Shown: positions 7,482 through 16,368 of the stretch, piece by piece
How the letters are laid out: every line of letters starts with the position of its first letter
How positions within the stretch are numbered: the first letter of the stretch is position 1
From: Aldehydirespirator sp965219165
GTDB taxonomy: Bacteria > Actinomycetota > Acidimicrobiia > Acidimicrobiales > Aldehydirespiratoraceae
Direction of reading: 5' to 3'
DNA length: 64,000 nucleotides
Assembly: GCA_965219165.1 (NCBI GenBank)
Contig: CBDCMW010000002.1
Span: 496,001 to 560,000 of the forward strand
Notes under the pieces: model-generated
The model's database searches: none
Seen by the model: the letters and a program-made list of their open reading frames with translations, nothing else
What the model was told of the DNA's origin: nothing
Position numbers and translations under genes: made by a program

Positions 7482-8172
7482 TGAGGTTCTGGCAGACCTG
7501 CAACGCCCTCCCCAAAGGTGGTTCAACCGTGTCGCTCAGGAAGCCGCCCGTGAGGTCTATGCGCAGGCAGACAGCGCACTCATCGCAGAAGTCTTGGCTA
7601 CGACAGCCGTCGAGATAGCGCAAATCGTCAACGAAGCCGCCGTGGCGGATATGAGTGGGGAGGAGCGTGGAGTCTACTTCGCTGAAGACTTATCAAACGC
7701 GAGCCATATCCTTCATTATCTTGCAGGTTCGGTACTTGAACCGTTCGATGCCGCTGCTTATGGGGCTGCCCGCGCTGCTGATCCCAACGCATCCACAATG
7801 GTGATTGACAGCCCGGACGCCTATGTCCGTTCCATCACTCACGATAGTGTTTACGTGGAATACAGGATGATGTCTGAGGACATAATCGACGGAGACCCCA
7901 CCTACTATCGCTATCTGATCGGGGAATGGCCCACATCCGACGACATCGCGTTGGCAACATACGCCGAACGAGAACAGGCCGTCTACGACGCTCTACCAGC
8001 AGCCCTAGAACTCGCACGAGAAGCCACCGCCGCCCTCCAAGCAGCAGAGCAAGCAGAATGGGCACGCCAGCGAGACGCTGAACAAGCGCTACAGGCCGCG
8101 CTGGAGGAACTTGCCACGGGTTCCGACGCCTACACGACCTTCAAGAGGTCGTTCGAAGAGTCGTGCCAGTGA
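7471..8172 (+). CDS. Hypothetical helical protein coupled to the lipoprotein
   Basis: 233 aa if it starts at the GTG at 7471, eleven bases before the end of the lipoprotein gene; an in-frame ATG at 7426 would add 15 residues. No signal peptide is visible from either start. Residues 1-80 and ~170-225 are strongly helical with Ala/Glu/Gln repeats (LQAAEQAEWARQRDAEQALQA), and the middle is rich in Asp, Tyr and Ser. No recognised domain. It resembles the helical domain of the preceding lipoprotein only in composition. Overlap implies joint expression; a complex of the two is a guess. Confidence 0.62.
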   Translation: MTPDEVLADLQRPPQRWFNRVAQEAAREVYAQADSALIAEVLATTAVEIAQIVNEAAVADMSGEERGVYFAEDLSNASHILHYLAGSVLEPFDAAAYGAARAADPNASTMVIDSPDAYVRSITHDSVYVEYRMMSEDIIDGDPTYYRYLIGEWPTSDDIALATYAEREQAVYDALPAALELAREATAALQAAEQAEWARQRDAEQALQAALEELATGSDAYTTFKRSFEESCQ

Positions 8173-8296
8173 CCGGATTTCCCAAAGCACCGCATCGGAC
8201 GGCAACCGCTTCGACGGTAAAGGAGCAGCCCGAGCCGGGGAGGACTCACTACCTGACGCTTGCTGCGGGCGCGTCGGGTATTCCCTAGAGTGCGTT

Positions 8297-9826
8297 CTAG
8301 CCGTTCGTGTCGCTGTCCTGGCTCTCTGGCCTGTCGATGGGTATGCAATCCAATGTCATGCTCTTGTAGCGGCCAGGCACCGCTTCGCCCTGCGGATTCT
8401 CAACGGTGCAGTCGGGCACTATGCACTCGCCGGACACATCGAGCAAGCCTGGAAGAGATTCATAGCCGGTACCGATGACGATGCATTCCACCTCATCGGG
8501 CACGAAGGATTCACAGCCGACCTCCCACCCTGGCCGTGGCTGCGCTCCTGCCCAGTAGCCAGGCAGAAGCCCGTCGGAGCACCGACGCTCATGGAGACGA
8601 TCTTCGGCGACCTCGCGGCGCTCATCAGCCTCCGTCACGTTCTCGCAGCCTCGGTTCGGTGTGGTGCAGTCGATGCCGTAGCAGGTAAGCAGAACGGCGT
8701 CGGCGTCGGCGTCATTGCCGAAGGAGAAATGCAGGGGGTCGTAGTGGTCCTCGTAGACGTTGAGTGCGTGCTCTGAGTCGCAGTTGAACAGCGTGGAGTA
8801 CACGGCTCCGAACAGCGCCGTGTCTGGTTGACTCGACTCGACCAAACACCCTGAGAACCCACCGGGGCGAAAGTAGCCGTAATCGTAGGGTATCGACGAG
8901 CCAACACTTGTGACGGCCATCGCCATTGTGTCTGCGAGCAGTTCGGTAATCAGTCGATCCGTGTCGAGGCCGCGGCTACTGCATCCTGCATAATGCTGGC
9001 CGAACATATCGAGCAGGTCGGAACCTTGTGGGAACGACCGGGTGTAGGCGTGAGCCAGTTCGTGCACCACGGTGTCGCTGGGGTCGCGGTCATTCAGGAA
9101 GAACGAGAATGACGAAGGGTCTCTTTCTCGCAGCGCATCTAGAGTGAGCCAGATGTCTCCCGTCACAGGGTTGTAGCAGCCGGTGGCGCTGTCGCACTCA
9201 GGCGGCAAATCCTCGAAGAAGCTGATTTGGGCAACGTCGAGCGCCTGAGTGATCCATGGCCAAGCATCGGAGTGGCCCTCTACGATTGCAGCGATCCGCT
9301 CCCAGCCCTGGGCCTGCACCTGGGGGTGCAATGTGGTTGTTGTCGGTTGCTTCGTCTTGCCATCCACTGTGACCTGTTTGACTTCACCCGAGATGCCATC
9401 CACCCAAACGGCAGCATGATGCAAGAAGTCTCCACGCCCGCCTGCGGGATCACCAACGGTAAACACAACTACCCATACAGGCTCTAGTGCTCCATCCACA
9501 CCGTCGCTCCAAACCTGACGATCTTGATACGCCTCGTCCAACACTCTTGCCTCAATCCGCTCAGGCGCAAAAGCGCCCGGATCAGCAGCTAGAGCGGTTT
9601 GGGCAATCGAGATTGCCTCCTGCTCATATACGCGTGTATCCAACGGCGCGGTCACCGGAGCACTTACCGCCGTGGTTGGTTCAACTGCCACTGGATCGAC
9701 AGGTGCGACTACAACCCGACTAGCAGTGTCACTGCGGCTCTGCCACCACTCAAAGCCCGCGGAGGCTGCGACGGCGATCCCGAATACGGCGAAGGCGATC
9801 AGGGCACCCAATGCCAACTTCTTCAT
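8297..9826 (-). CDS. Membrane-anchored zincin-like metalloprotease
   Basis: 509 aa. An N-terminal hydrophobic segment (residues ~4-24) followed by WWQSR suggests an uncleaved anchor or signal peptide. VVHELAHAYT (HELAH at 255-259) is an HExxH zinc site; TELLAD at 294-299 offers a third ligand (Glu295 or Asp299). The region after ~340 is rich in cysteines (about a dozen), consistent with disulfides outside the cell. The N-terminal third (EPVWVVVFTVGDPAGGRGDFLHHAAVWVD) resembles a beta-rich prodomain. It is convergent with the two helical-protein genes and has its own promoter. Substrate unknown; as an exported protease inside an island it might act in conflict or surface processing. Confidence 0.72.
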   Translation of the reverse strand: MKKLALGALIAFAVFGIAVAASAGFEWWQSRSDTASRVVVAPVDPVAVEPTTAVSAPVTAPLDTRVYEQEAISIAQTALAADPGAFAPERIEARVLDEAYQDRQVWSDGVDGALEPVWVVVFTVGDPAGGRGDFLHHAAVWVDGISGEVKQVTVDGKTKQPTTTTLHPQVQAQGWERIAAIVEGHSDAWPWITQALDVAQISFFEDLPPECDSATGCYNPVTGDIWLTLDALRERDPSSFSFFLNDRDPSDTVVHELAHAYTRSFPQGSDLLDMFGQHYAGCSSRGLDTDRLITELLADTMAMAVTSVGSSIPYDYGYFRPGGFSGCLVESSQPDTALFGAVYSTLFNCDSEHALNVYEDHYDPLHFSFGNDADADAVLLTCYGIDCTTPNRGCENVTEADERREVAEDRLHERRCSDGLLPGYWAGAQPRPGWEVGCESFVPDEVECIVIGTGYESLPGLLDVSGECIVPDCTVENPQGEAVPGRYKSMTLDCIPIDRPESQDSDTNG

Positions 9827-9888
9827 GACGACTCACTCTCGTATCTGGCAGGAGATATGTCTTGCATGTTAGGCAAAGCCACGAACAG

Positions 9889-9918
9889 AATATAATCCAT
9901 CATCGCCTCGAATGTCAG
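9889..9918 (-). promoter_or_regulatory. Promoter of the metalloprotease gene
   Basis: On the minus strand CTGACA (9918-9913), an 18-bp spacer and TATATT (9894-9889) lie about 65 bases upstream of the start codon and just after the stop of the HEPN-like gene, in an AT-rich patch. Good match to a sigma-70-type promoter. Confidence 0.5.
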
Positions 9919-9952
9919 ACATTCATTTGACGTTCTTGCTGTCTGTTGACAC

Positions 9953-10804
9953 CTACGATTTCAAGCGAATCCGTCCCGACCTGAACCAACTCACCAACAG
10001 CACCGCTGTCTGCACAGTCATCTCCGCTGACTCCCGTGAGACCTCCAACGGGAGGCTGTCATCGCCGTGGCGGTAGTGTCCTTCGTTCCAGACGAGTCTC
10101 ATCATGTGCAAGACAGTCTCAACGCTGCCGACGAATGCCGAGTCCGTTTCCCACTTTTCCGGTTTGTCGCTCATCTCTATGCACATCGTCCCGAGAGTGG
10201 CCTTGGCCTTCTTCGGACTTACCACAGCCCCAGCAACAGCTTCAACGGCATTCACTGCCTCATCACAAGCACCGTTCGGATCGCGGTCGCGATGGAAACA
10301 CTTGGACCATGCTCTGCGAAGATGCTCAGCGGCCCGTCCTGGCTGGTCAGCTTCCGTGTGGAAGAGTTCGGTCAGTTCCTCAGACTGACGGAACTGCAAC
10401 TCCAAGTTGTCGTCCTCGTCCGTTCCTACACAGTAGGCACTTCCGGCATCTTCAAGGATGCTCTCTAGTTGGTCGAGATTGTAGTTCCCATGCCTGTAGA
10501 AGTGTTCTTGACTCAGCACAAAGTCAATCGCGTCAAGTAGGAGGTTGTCATCATCCTGGAACTCACGGACTAGTGCTTGCGGATCGGTCTTGGCTCTTGG
10601 TGGCAGTGCGCGCCTGGCTCTTCGCTCTAGGCGAAGAATCATGTCTTGATCGGTGACTTTCTTTCCCGACAGACCTACCAAGAAATGCTCCAGAGTCCAA
10701 TCAAGCAAAGATGGGAACAAGAAGTCGGGGACGCCTTCTTGCAAGGCACTGAATCTCTCGCTCCTCTCGGGATCGCTTCGTCCCGAGAACAGTGGCTTCA
10801 CCAC
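9953..10804 (-). CDS. Abortive-infection-like HEPN protein
   Basis: 283 aa from the GTG at 10804, chosen because ACAGGAG lies nine bases upstream; the frame is open further but that part is Arg/Pro-rich and unlike protein. The N-terminus (PLFSGRSDPERSERFSALQE... FLFPSLLDWTLEHFL) resembles the AbiJ N-terminal domain. The C-terminal half (LRRAWSKCF, DPNGACDEAVNAVEAVAGAVV, ATLGTM, then NEGHYRHGDD) has the helical arrangement and RHG motif of abortive-infection HEPN proteins, many of which are RNases. It lies downstream of the restriction-modification gene, so it may belong to the same defence operon, now split by an insertion sequence. Family call moderate, RNase role inferred. Confidence 0.62.
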   Translation of the reverse strand: MVKPLFSGRSDPERSERFSALQEGVPDFLFPSLLDWTLEHFLVGLSGKKVTDQDMILRLERRARRALPPRAKTDPQALVREFQDDDNLLLDAIDFVLSQEHFYRHGNYNLDQLESILEDAGSAYCVGTDEDDNLELQFRQSEELTELFHTEADQPGRAAEHLRRAWSKCFHRDRDPNGACDEAVNAVEAVAGAVVSPKKAKATLGTMCIEMSDKPEKWETDSAFVGSVETVLHMMRLVWNEGHYRHGDDSLPLEVSRESAEMTVQTAVLLVSWFRSGRIRLKS

Positions 10805-10991
10805 GGCTGCCTGCTCCTGTCGCTGCTCACAGCAGGCGAGCCTACCGACGGGCTGCAACAGCCCGACCCCCCTTCCCGAGGCCGTCCGGCAGGCTCCGGT
10901 GAGGGCCACGGGTCGGCCTGTTGCTGGAGTAGGTCGAGCTACTGCCGAAGATGCTCTGAGCCGTCTGGCACGACCGGGGGGAGGGGGTCGG

Positions 10992-11234
10992 CTACCACTC
11001 TTCTGTCGGTGGTGCACTCACCGCCCTCACGACCCTGATCCGCTCAACCCACGGATGCGTCGTCAGGCAATGCTCCCGTGCCCATGCGTCTAGGTCGGCA
11101 CGGTCGATGAACTCCAGCATCTCATCGCGGTCGGCGCACTCCGCTACCAGCGCGCCGTCCCACAACCCCCAGGTGATCTCACAGACAGAAGCAGCCATCG
11201 GCCAGTTCACAGATTGGATGGCTCTTTGCACCAT
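10992..11234 (-). CDS. Small protein (80 aa), first codon now abuts an insertion sequence
   Basis: 80 aa: MVQRAIQSVNWPMAASVCEITWGLWDGALVAECADRDEMLEFIDRAD and a C-terminal HPWVERIRVVRAVSAP. No known family; compact, acidic, with Trp-rich strands. Its ATG lies inside the 8-bp target duplication of the ISL3 element. If the element is removed, this ATG overlaps the 3' end of the restriction-methylase gene in another frame, so it was originally the coupled next gene of that operon. It now lacks its own upstream region and may be silent or driven from the element. Confidence 0.5.
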   Translation of the reverse strand: MVQRAIQSVNWPMAASVCEITWGLWDGALVAECADRDEMLEFIDRADLDAWAREHCLTTHPWVERIRVVRAVSAPPTEEW

Positions 11235-11238
11235 TGAT

Positions 11239-12651
11239 GGCTCTTCGCGAATGAGGTCGGAGTGGGGGCGGTAGGGGTCCGCGGCTGAACGCGAGGGATC
11301 CCCCAGAATCGGCGCTGTCAAGGCTGCCGAATCGGGAGGATCCCTGTGGAGTACGACCCTACGCGCATGTGCGAGCTGCTGGTGGGACTGGGCGACGTGG
11401 AGGTCCTCAGCGTCGACGACAACGAGGGTGAGCCGCTGGGGGTGCATGTGCGCTGTCGGGCGGCGAGACCGGCCTGTGGGGACTGCGGCGGGCCGGTGTG
11501 GTCCGACGGTGAGCGGGCGGTGGTGCTGGTGGACCTCCCCGCGTTCGGCAGGCCGGTGCGCTTGGTGTGGCACAAGCGCCGGTGGCGCTGCCCACGCGAT
11601 GGCTGTGAGGCGGGCTCAGTCACCGAGCAGGCGGCGGAGATCGCGCCGCCGCGGGCGCTTCTGACGAGCCGGGCAGCGCGGTGGGCGACACGCCAGGCCG
11701 GACGGGGCCGGCCGCTCAAAGACGTCGCCGCGGAGCTGGGCTGTGTGTGGCACACCGTGAACACGGCGGTCAAGCGCTGGGGCCAGGCGCTGCTGGCAGC
11801 CGACACCGCCAGGATCTCAGACGTGGAGGCGCTGGGACTGGACGAGACCCTGTTCTGGCGGCGGGGCCGGTTCCGGGCCAAGACCTGGGGCACCAGCATC
11901 GTCGACGTCGGACGGGGCCAGCTCCTTGACATAGTCCGAGGCAGAGACGCCCAAGCGCCCACACGCTGGCTGCTGCGCCGGCGCCGAGAGTGGCGCGAGG
12001 GCATCCGCTGGGCGGTGCTGGACCTCTCGGGCCCCTACCGCGCCGCGTTCAACGCCGCGGTGCCCAAAGCCCGACAGGTCGCTGACCCCTTCCACGTCGT
12101 GCGGTTGGGCAACGACGCCCTCGACGAAGTCCGCCGCCGGGTCCAGAACCAGACGCTGGGACACCGCGGCCGCAAGCACGACCCGCTGTATCGGGCCCGC
12201 AAGCTGCTCGTCTCAGCGTCGGAGAACATCACCGAGCACGGACACACCAAGCTGCGGGGCCTCCTCGACGCCGGAGACCCCTACGGCGAGGTCCGCGACG
12301 CCTGGCACGCCAAAGAGACCCTCAGGTCCGTCTATGACATCCCCTGCGCCAAAGTCGGCGCCGCCACCGTCGCCCAACTCGCCGCCGACCTCCAAGAACC
12401 GGGCCTGCCCGAAGAGATCAACCGGCTCGGCCGCACCATCGCCACCTGGAGAACCCAAATCTCCAACTGGCACGCCGCCCGAGTCACCAACGCACCCACC
12501 GAGGCAGCCAACAACCTGATCAAACGCGTCAAACGCGCCGCGTTCGGGTTCACCAACTTCGACAACTACCGCATCCGAGCCCTGCTCTACGCCGGCAAAC
12601 CCAACTGGGCACTGCTCGAAACCCTCACTCCGACCTAAAACGCGAAGAGCC
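11239..12651 (+). mobile_element. ISL3-family insertion sequence, 1413 bp
   Basis: Terminal inverted repeats start GGCTCTTCGCG at both ends, and similarity continues for about 29 bp (AGGTCGGAGTG block). CCATTGAT lies immediately outside both ends (11231-11238 and 12652-12659), an 8-bp duplication as expected for ISL3. One complete transposase gene fills it. It sits exactly at the 3' end of the restriction-methylase gene. Confidence 0.92.
11346..12638 (+). CDS. ISL3-family transposase
   Basis: 430 aa, full length. An N-terminal zinc-ribbon reads RPACGDCGGP then WRCPRDGC, followed by a helix-turn-helix (PLKDVAAELGCVWHTVNTAVKRW). The catalytic DDE core has EALGLDETLFWR (first Asp), LDLSGPYRAAFNAAVPKARQVADPFHVVRL (second Asp) and the Glu region NAPTEAANNLIKRVKRAAFGF. 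These are the hallmarks of ISL3 transposases. Intact gene between intact ends, so the element may still be active. Confidence 0.93.
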   Translation: MEYDPTRMCELLVGLGDVEVLSVDDNEGEPLGVHVRCRAARPACGDCGGPVWSDGERAVVLVDLPAFGRPVRLVWHKRRWRCPRDGCEAGSVTEQAAEIAPPRALLTSRAARWATRQAGRGRPLKDVAAELGCVWHTVNTAVKRWGQALLAADTARISDVEALGLDETLFWRRGRFRAKTWGTSIVDVGRGQLLDIVRGRDAQAPTRWLLRRRREWREGIRWAVLDLSGPYRAAFNAAVPKARQVADPFHVVRLGNDALDEVRRRVQNQTLGHRGRKHDPLYRARKLLVSASENITEHGHTKLRGLLDAGDPYGEVRDAWHAKETLRSVYDIPCAKVGAATVAQLAADLQEPGLPEEINRLGRTIATWRTQISNWHAARVTNAPTEAANNLIKRVKRAAFGFTNFDNYRIRALLYAGKPNWALLETLTPT

Positions 12652-15642
12652 CCATTGATGCCGCAGCGTTGACAGGGGGTCCAGAACAGCGGGAGGCAAC
12701 CTGAGCACGCCGCAGAGCACCTGTTCGTCAAGTTCCTGCCGTACTGTGTCTTGGTCTGCCTGATTGGCGGGAAGCAGGTCTCTGCCGGAAAAGGTGTCAA
12801 ACAAGTCAGCGAGCTTCTCCAACTGCTCTCGGGTCAGCTCTCGGAGGTCGAGAACCGGAATCTTGCCGAGCGTCGTGACTGTCAGACAGGCTCTGCCCTG
12901 CTGCTGCCGTGATGAGACCCACCATCTAGCCACGAGACCAGGGGTCGTGTTCAGCCAGACGCACAGTGCCTTCTCCCAGAGGAGCGTTTGGTCGCTGTCT
13001 TCGGGCAGTGACACGCCCAATGATGGCCATGCTCTGCCGCCCAAGGTCTGTACGGGCGTTAGGCACGCTCCTAGTGCTTGTGAGGTGACACGGAAGTCGG
13101 TATTGATGTGCAGACGTGTCGCTCCAGCCACCTTGCGGCTTTCTGTGGTCTGTGTCTCGTAACCACCCGTCCAGACCTTCAGTGCTTGGTCTTGCATTCC
13201 TGTCCTTGGTCTGGCCGTTGAAGAGGGCAAGACCTCCATCTTCTTTTCTAGCTTGGCATCGTGAGACCACAACGTCGGATAGGACGCTCGGGCAAAGAGC
13301 GTTCTCTTCTTTAGCTCTTTGATTACAAACGGGCCGCGCGGACTGCTAACAACCTTCCCCTTCACGCTGCGACGATTGATGCCATTGATATCTCTATGAA
13401 CCGGTCCGACATGACTGAGACTCGCCAAGTCAGCAATCGGAAGTGTGTGTCCTTGCATACGTGCAGGACGCAGTTGACCATCACACAGCGACCTCGCAAA
13501 GAGAGCTACGTCTGCCTCTCCAACCCCACTCGGGTGTCCGATGTCCAAGCCAAAATCAGACAAGACAGACCAGCCAATATCATCCTCTCCCACAGTGAGG
13601 TGGCCTTCTTGCGTGCCATAAACAGCGCGTGCCGTTTCCACAGCCCAGGCCACGGTCGGTGGACGGTCCTCCAGCACTATGAACGTCGCCTCGCCCGCGC
13701 GCGGCAGGAGAGCGTTAGACTCGTTGCTGCGTTTCTGAGCCACAATCAGAACTTCACCCATGCCAGTATCAGCGGAGAACGCTCTATCTGTCGTTGTGCT
13801 GCCCTGTGACGAAATGGTCACTACTGAGATGTCCCGGTACTGGTTAGACAGCAGTTGGCGCGCCTCTCTCCAAGAGGCACCGGAGACGGCAATTGCGGGT
13901 AGAACTAATGCGAGGATGCCACCTGGACGCAGTTTGGCGTGCGCTAGGTCAACGAAGTTAGATGCCAAGCCAGCATTGCCGTTACTGGCCTTAGGGTCTG
14001 GGATTCTGGCGAGTAGAGGCTTCAGTGCCTTGCCCATCGCCTCCTGAGCCTCTTCGTCGTTTCCCATCCCTGCAAAGGCAGGATTGGGAATGTCCCGGTG
14101 GCTGGCTTCGTGGTTTGTCGGGCGCGTGAACGGGGGGTTCATGATTACGAGGTCTAGGGATTCGGCATCAATATGAGCCGTGGTGTGACGAACCTCACCT
14201 TTGGCGCTGGCTGCGATGGTTCCGTCCCCCCACAGTGCCATCGCATCCTGAGTGTGCTGTAGGTCTAGTGAACCTAGCTTGATGACACTTGCCCCACCTA
14301 TGTCAGCAACAGAGCCGTAGGGCATCACCCAGGTCTTCGTGGAGGTGTAATCAATGTTGGGATGCTCGCCAGACAGTCGCGCTGCTGTCAGATGCACTGC
14401 CGCTGGCATTATGTCGCAGCCGATCATCATATCTTCCATAGTTCTTTGATGGAGTTCTTCGGGCTTACCGCCAGCAAGCAAGTGCCGTTCATAAATGCGT
14501 GCGTAGACCGCCGTTAGAAGCGCTCCTGTGCCACAAGCCATATCTCCGACGCGTAATGCTGTGATGGCATCGGGGTAACGCCACTCCACGTCGAGCCGTT
14601 CTACTGCCATGTCCGCTAACAGCGCCGCAGCCGATGGAATCGTGTAGAAGGTCGCTAGGAATTTACGGTCTCCGATTAGTTCGCCGAAGATGCGTCCGAT
14701 GAGACCTTGCGCGCCCGGCACAGACGCGACTCTTGAGGCAGAAACGAACAACAAGTTCAGTATGTTGTTGGCGACACTCTCGTCACTAATGGACAGCAGC
14801 AGTTCCCGCGATACGCCGAAGATAGGCCAATAGTTGATTTCTAGAATGGCACCCCATTCCTCTAGCACCGTCAGTTGCGTTGCTCCCCCAGCCGCGAGCA
14901 TTTGTGTTGGTGATGACACTTCGTCATGGTGCTTAGCAATGTGTGACTGAAACACGATGGCGTTGAACATGACGGCCATCGCCATCCGATTTGTTTGCAG
15001 GCACGGCTCTTGCAACAGCACCTTCCCGAAACCCCGCGAAGCCGGAGTATCTACGCCGATTTGACTTCCCGCAGCGGTAAGTGCGTCCTTGACCTCGGTC
15101 GTGTGTTCATCCGTGTCTGCCGCTTCCGCACCGACCCGAGCCACGAAACCGACGAACTCAGCGATACTGCCGTGGACCCATCCCGACTGTGGCAGCCGGT
15201 TCGACCTGAAGGTCCAGGCCGCCCATTGGAAGTCGGATGCCTCCCCTATTGCCGCAGCAACATCTGCAACGGAGGCCATCCGATGCGGTGTCCGCAGGCC
15301 GACCACGGCTCGCACGGGCAACCCGTTTGCCCATTTGCGCATAAGGCGTTCCCGGCACTGCTTGACGAGTTCCCGTTCGGGCCTATCGTCGTACTTGTTC
15401 TCTATCAGCACACGTTCACGGCCCAGATGCACCACGGTTACATCCGGTTGCGCACCGCGCTTGCCCGGCTGGTCCAACAGTTTGCCGGTCTTCTCGGCAT
15501 CTATGCCTGCGACGCGGTTGTGGCTCGCCATCACGTCGGCCAATACCTTGTTGAACGCCTTTTCGTCCAAGTGTTCGTCGGCGCTCACGGTTACATTCTG
15601 CCCTTCATCTTGAACGCTGGCCAGTCTCTCACATCCTGGCAA
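12625..15642 (-). CDS. Single-chain restriction-modification enzyme (PD-ExK nuclease plus N6-adenine methylase), 3' end altered
   Basis: 1005 aa. The N-terminus has QPDVTVVHLGRERVLIENK: Pro66-Asp67 then Glu81-x-Lys83, a PD-(D/E)xK nuclease site. The methylase core has FYTIPSAAALLADMA, GDMACGTG (366-373, S-adenosylmethionine binding) and NPPF (502-505, N6-adenine catalysis). The C-terminal ~350 residues would hold target recognition. One chain with cleavage and modification is the type IIG/Eco57I-like design. The natural end ...RHQWCKEPSNL is replaced after RHQW by GSSRFRSE read from the ISL3 element, a change of only seven or eight residues, so the enzyme may still work. Preceded by an XRE regulator. 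Confidence 0.8.
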   Translation of the reverse strand: MPGCERLASVQDEGQNVTVSADEHLDEKAFNKVLADVMASHNRVAGIDAEKTGKLLDQPGKRGAQPDVTVVHLGRERVLIENKYDDRPERELVKQCRERLMRKWANGLPVRAVVGLRTPHRMASVADVAAAIGEASDFQWAAWTFRSNRLPQSGWVHGSIAEFVGFVARVGAEAADTDEHTTEVKDALTAAGSQIGVDTPASRGFGKVLLQEPCLQTNRMAMAVMFNAIVFQSHIAKHHDEVSSPTQMLAAGGATQLTVLEEWGAILEINYWPIFGVSRELLLSISDESVANNILNLLFVSASRVASVPGAQGLIGRIFGELIGDRKFLATFYTIPSAAALLADMAVERLDVEWRYPDAITALRVGDMACGTGALLTAVYARIYERHLLAGGKPEELHQRTMEDMMIGCDIMPAAVHLTAARLSGEHPNIDYTSTKTWVMPYGSVADIGGASVIKLGSLDLQHTQDAMALWGDGTIAASAKGEVRHTTAHIDAESLDLVIMNPPFTRPTNHEASHRDIPNPAFAGMGNDEEAQEAMGKALKPLLARIPDPKASNGNAGLASNFVDLAHAKLRPGGILALVLPAIAVSGASWREARQLLSNQYRDISVVTISSQGSTTTDRAFSADTGMGEVLIVAQKRSNESNALLPRAGEATFIVLEDRPPTVAWAVETARAVYGTQEGHLTVGEDDIGWSVLSDFGLDIGHPSGVGEADVALFARSLCDGQLRPARMQGHTLPIADLASLSHVGPVHRDINGINRRSVKGKVVSSPRGPFVIKELKKRTLFARASYPTLWSHDAKLEKKMEVLPSSTARPRTGMQDQALKVWTGGYETQTTESRKVAGATRLHINTDFRVTSQALGACLTPVQTLGGRAWPSLGVSLPEDSDQTLLWEKALCVWLNTTPGLVARWWVSSRQQQGRACLTVTTLGKIPVLDLRELTREQLEKLADLFDTFSGRDLLPANQADQDTVRQELDEQVLCGVLRLPPAVLDPLSTLRHQWGSSRFRSE

Positions 15643-15747
15643 CCGGGGCAGGGTGCGTCAGCGTGCCCTTCCTGCTGAACTGACGGGCATCTTGGCGTGC
15701 AGCAGCGCGACGCTTGGCCTCTGCCCGAGCAGGTAGCGGTAATCCGC

Positions 15748-16080
15748 TCAGTCCTTCTGGTTGGCTACCTCGCAACGTTTGGCTGCGTCTAGGTGCTCTT
15801 TGCCCCATAGCCGTTTCTCTAGAGCGACTTCTAGCCGGGCGATGGTGCGGATGTCGGGCCAGCCTTTGCCTAGGAGGATGTTGTTGATCGTTTGACGGCC
15901 CAGCCCGGTCTTCTCGGCCAGGGTCTCCAGCGTCCTACCTGCCATGTGTTTGCGGAGCCGGACAGCAAGCGCCGCAGCTAGGTGCGCCTCCTCGGGAGCG
16001 CGGGGCAGCAGAGTCCCGTCAGGCCACTCCCCAGCGGGCATGTAGTGGGCAGGAGGCTGCCTCTCAGAACGGTTCGCCAT
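15748..16080 (-). CDS. XRE-type helix-turn-helix regulator
   Basis: 110 aa. Residues ~31-90 form a Cro/C1-like domain: AAALAVRLRKHMAGRTLETLAEKTGLGRQTINNILLGKGWPDIRTIARLEVALEKRLW. It lies about 105 bp upstream of the restriction-modification gene on the same strand, the position of a controller protein that delays or limits restriction; that role is inferred. An alternative is a regulator of the divergent recombinase-like genes. Confidence 0.8.
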   Translation of the reverse strand: MANRSERQPPAHYMPAGEWPDGTLLPRAPEEAHLAAALAVRLRKHMAGRTLETLAEKTGLGRQTINNILLGKGWPDIRTIARLEVALEKRLWGKEHLDAAKRCEVANQKD

Positions 16081-16294
16081 GACGGAGCGACCGTAGCCGA
16101 ATCGCGCGTTTCGAGGGTGCGGGCCACCGCCGACGGCGTGTCACACCCCCTCTCTAATATCCAGAATAGTGGATAAAAGCATTCCTCTAGCTTGGATTAC
16201 TCGTAGCACACTGACACAGAATCCGGGCGGCGCACAAAAAAGTTGGTTGTACTGGTTGCGGTTGACCTGTAGGGATGGTGCTCGACCAGAAAAG

Positions 16295-16338
16295 CATCGA
16301 GGCACCCATAGTCCGGCAAAGACCCAGGTGCCCCGATG
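16295..16338 (+). promoter_or_regulatory. Inverted repeat upstream of the recombinase-like gene
   Basis: CATCGAGGCACC (16295-16306) and GGTGCCCCGATG (16327-16338) are complementary at 11 of 12 positions, with 20 bases between. They lie between the divergent XRE and recombinase-like genes and end 30 bases before the preferred start codon. They could be an operator of the XRE protein or an RNA hairpin in the leader. A TTGACC at 16262-16267 may be the -35 of this transcript. The remainder of 16081-16294 shows no gene. Confidence 0.45.
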
Positions 16339-16368
16339 GAACCAACCATTGGAATTGAGAGGTTCACC

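Noticed and set aside
10992..11573. 193-codon minus-strand frame running through the ISL3 left end
   Set aside because: Only the part after 11234 is native; the rest is antisense to the ISL3 element and was joined by the insertion.
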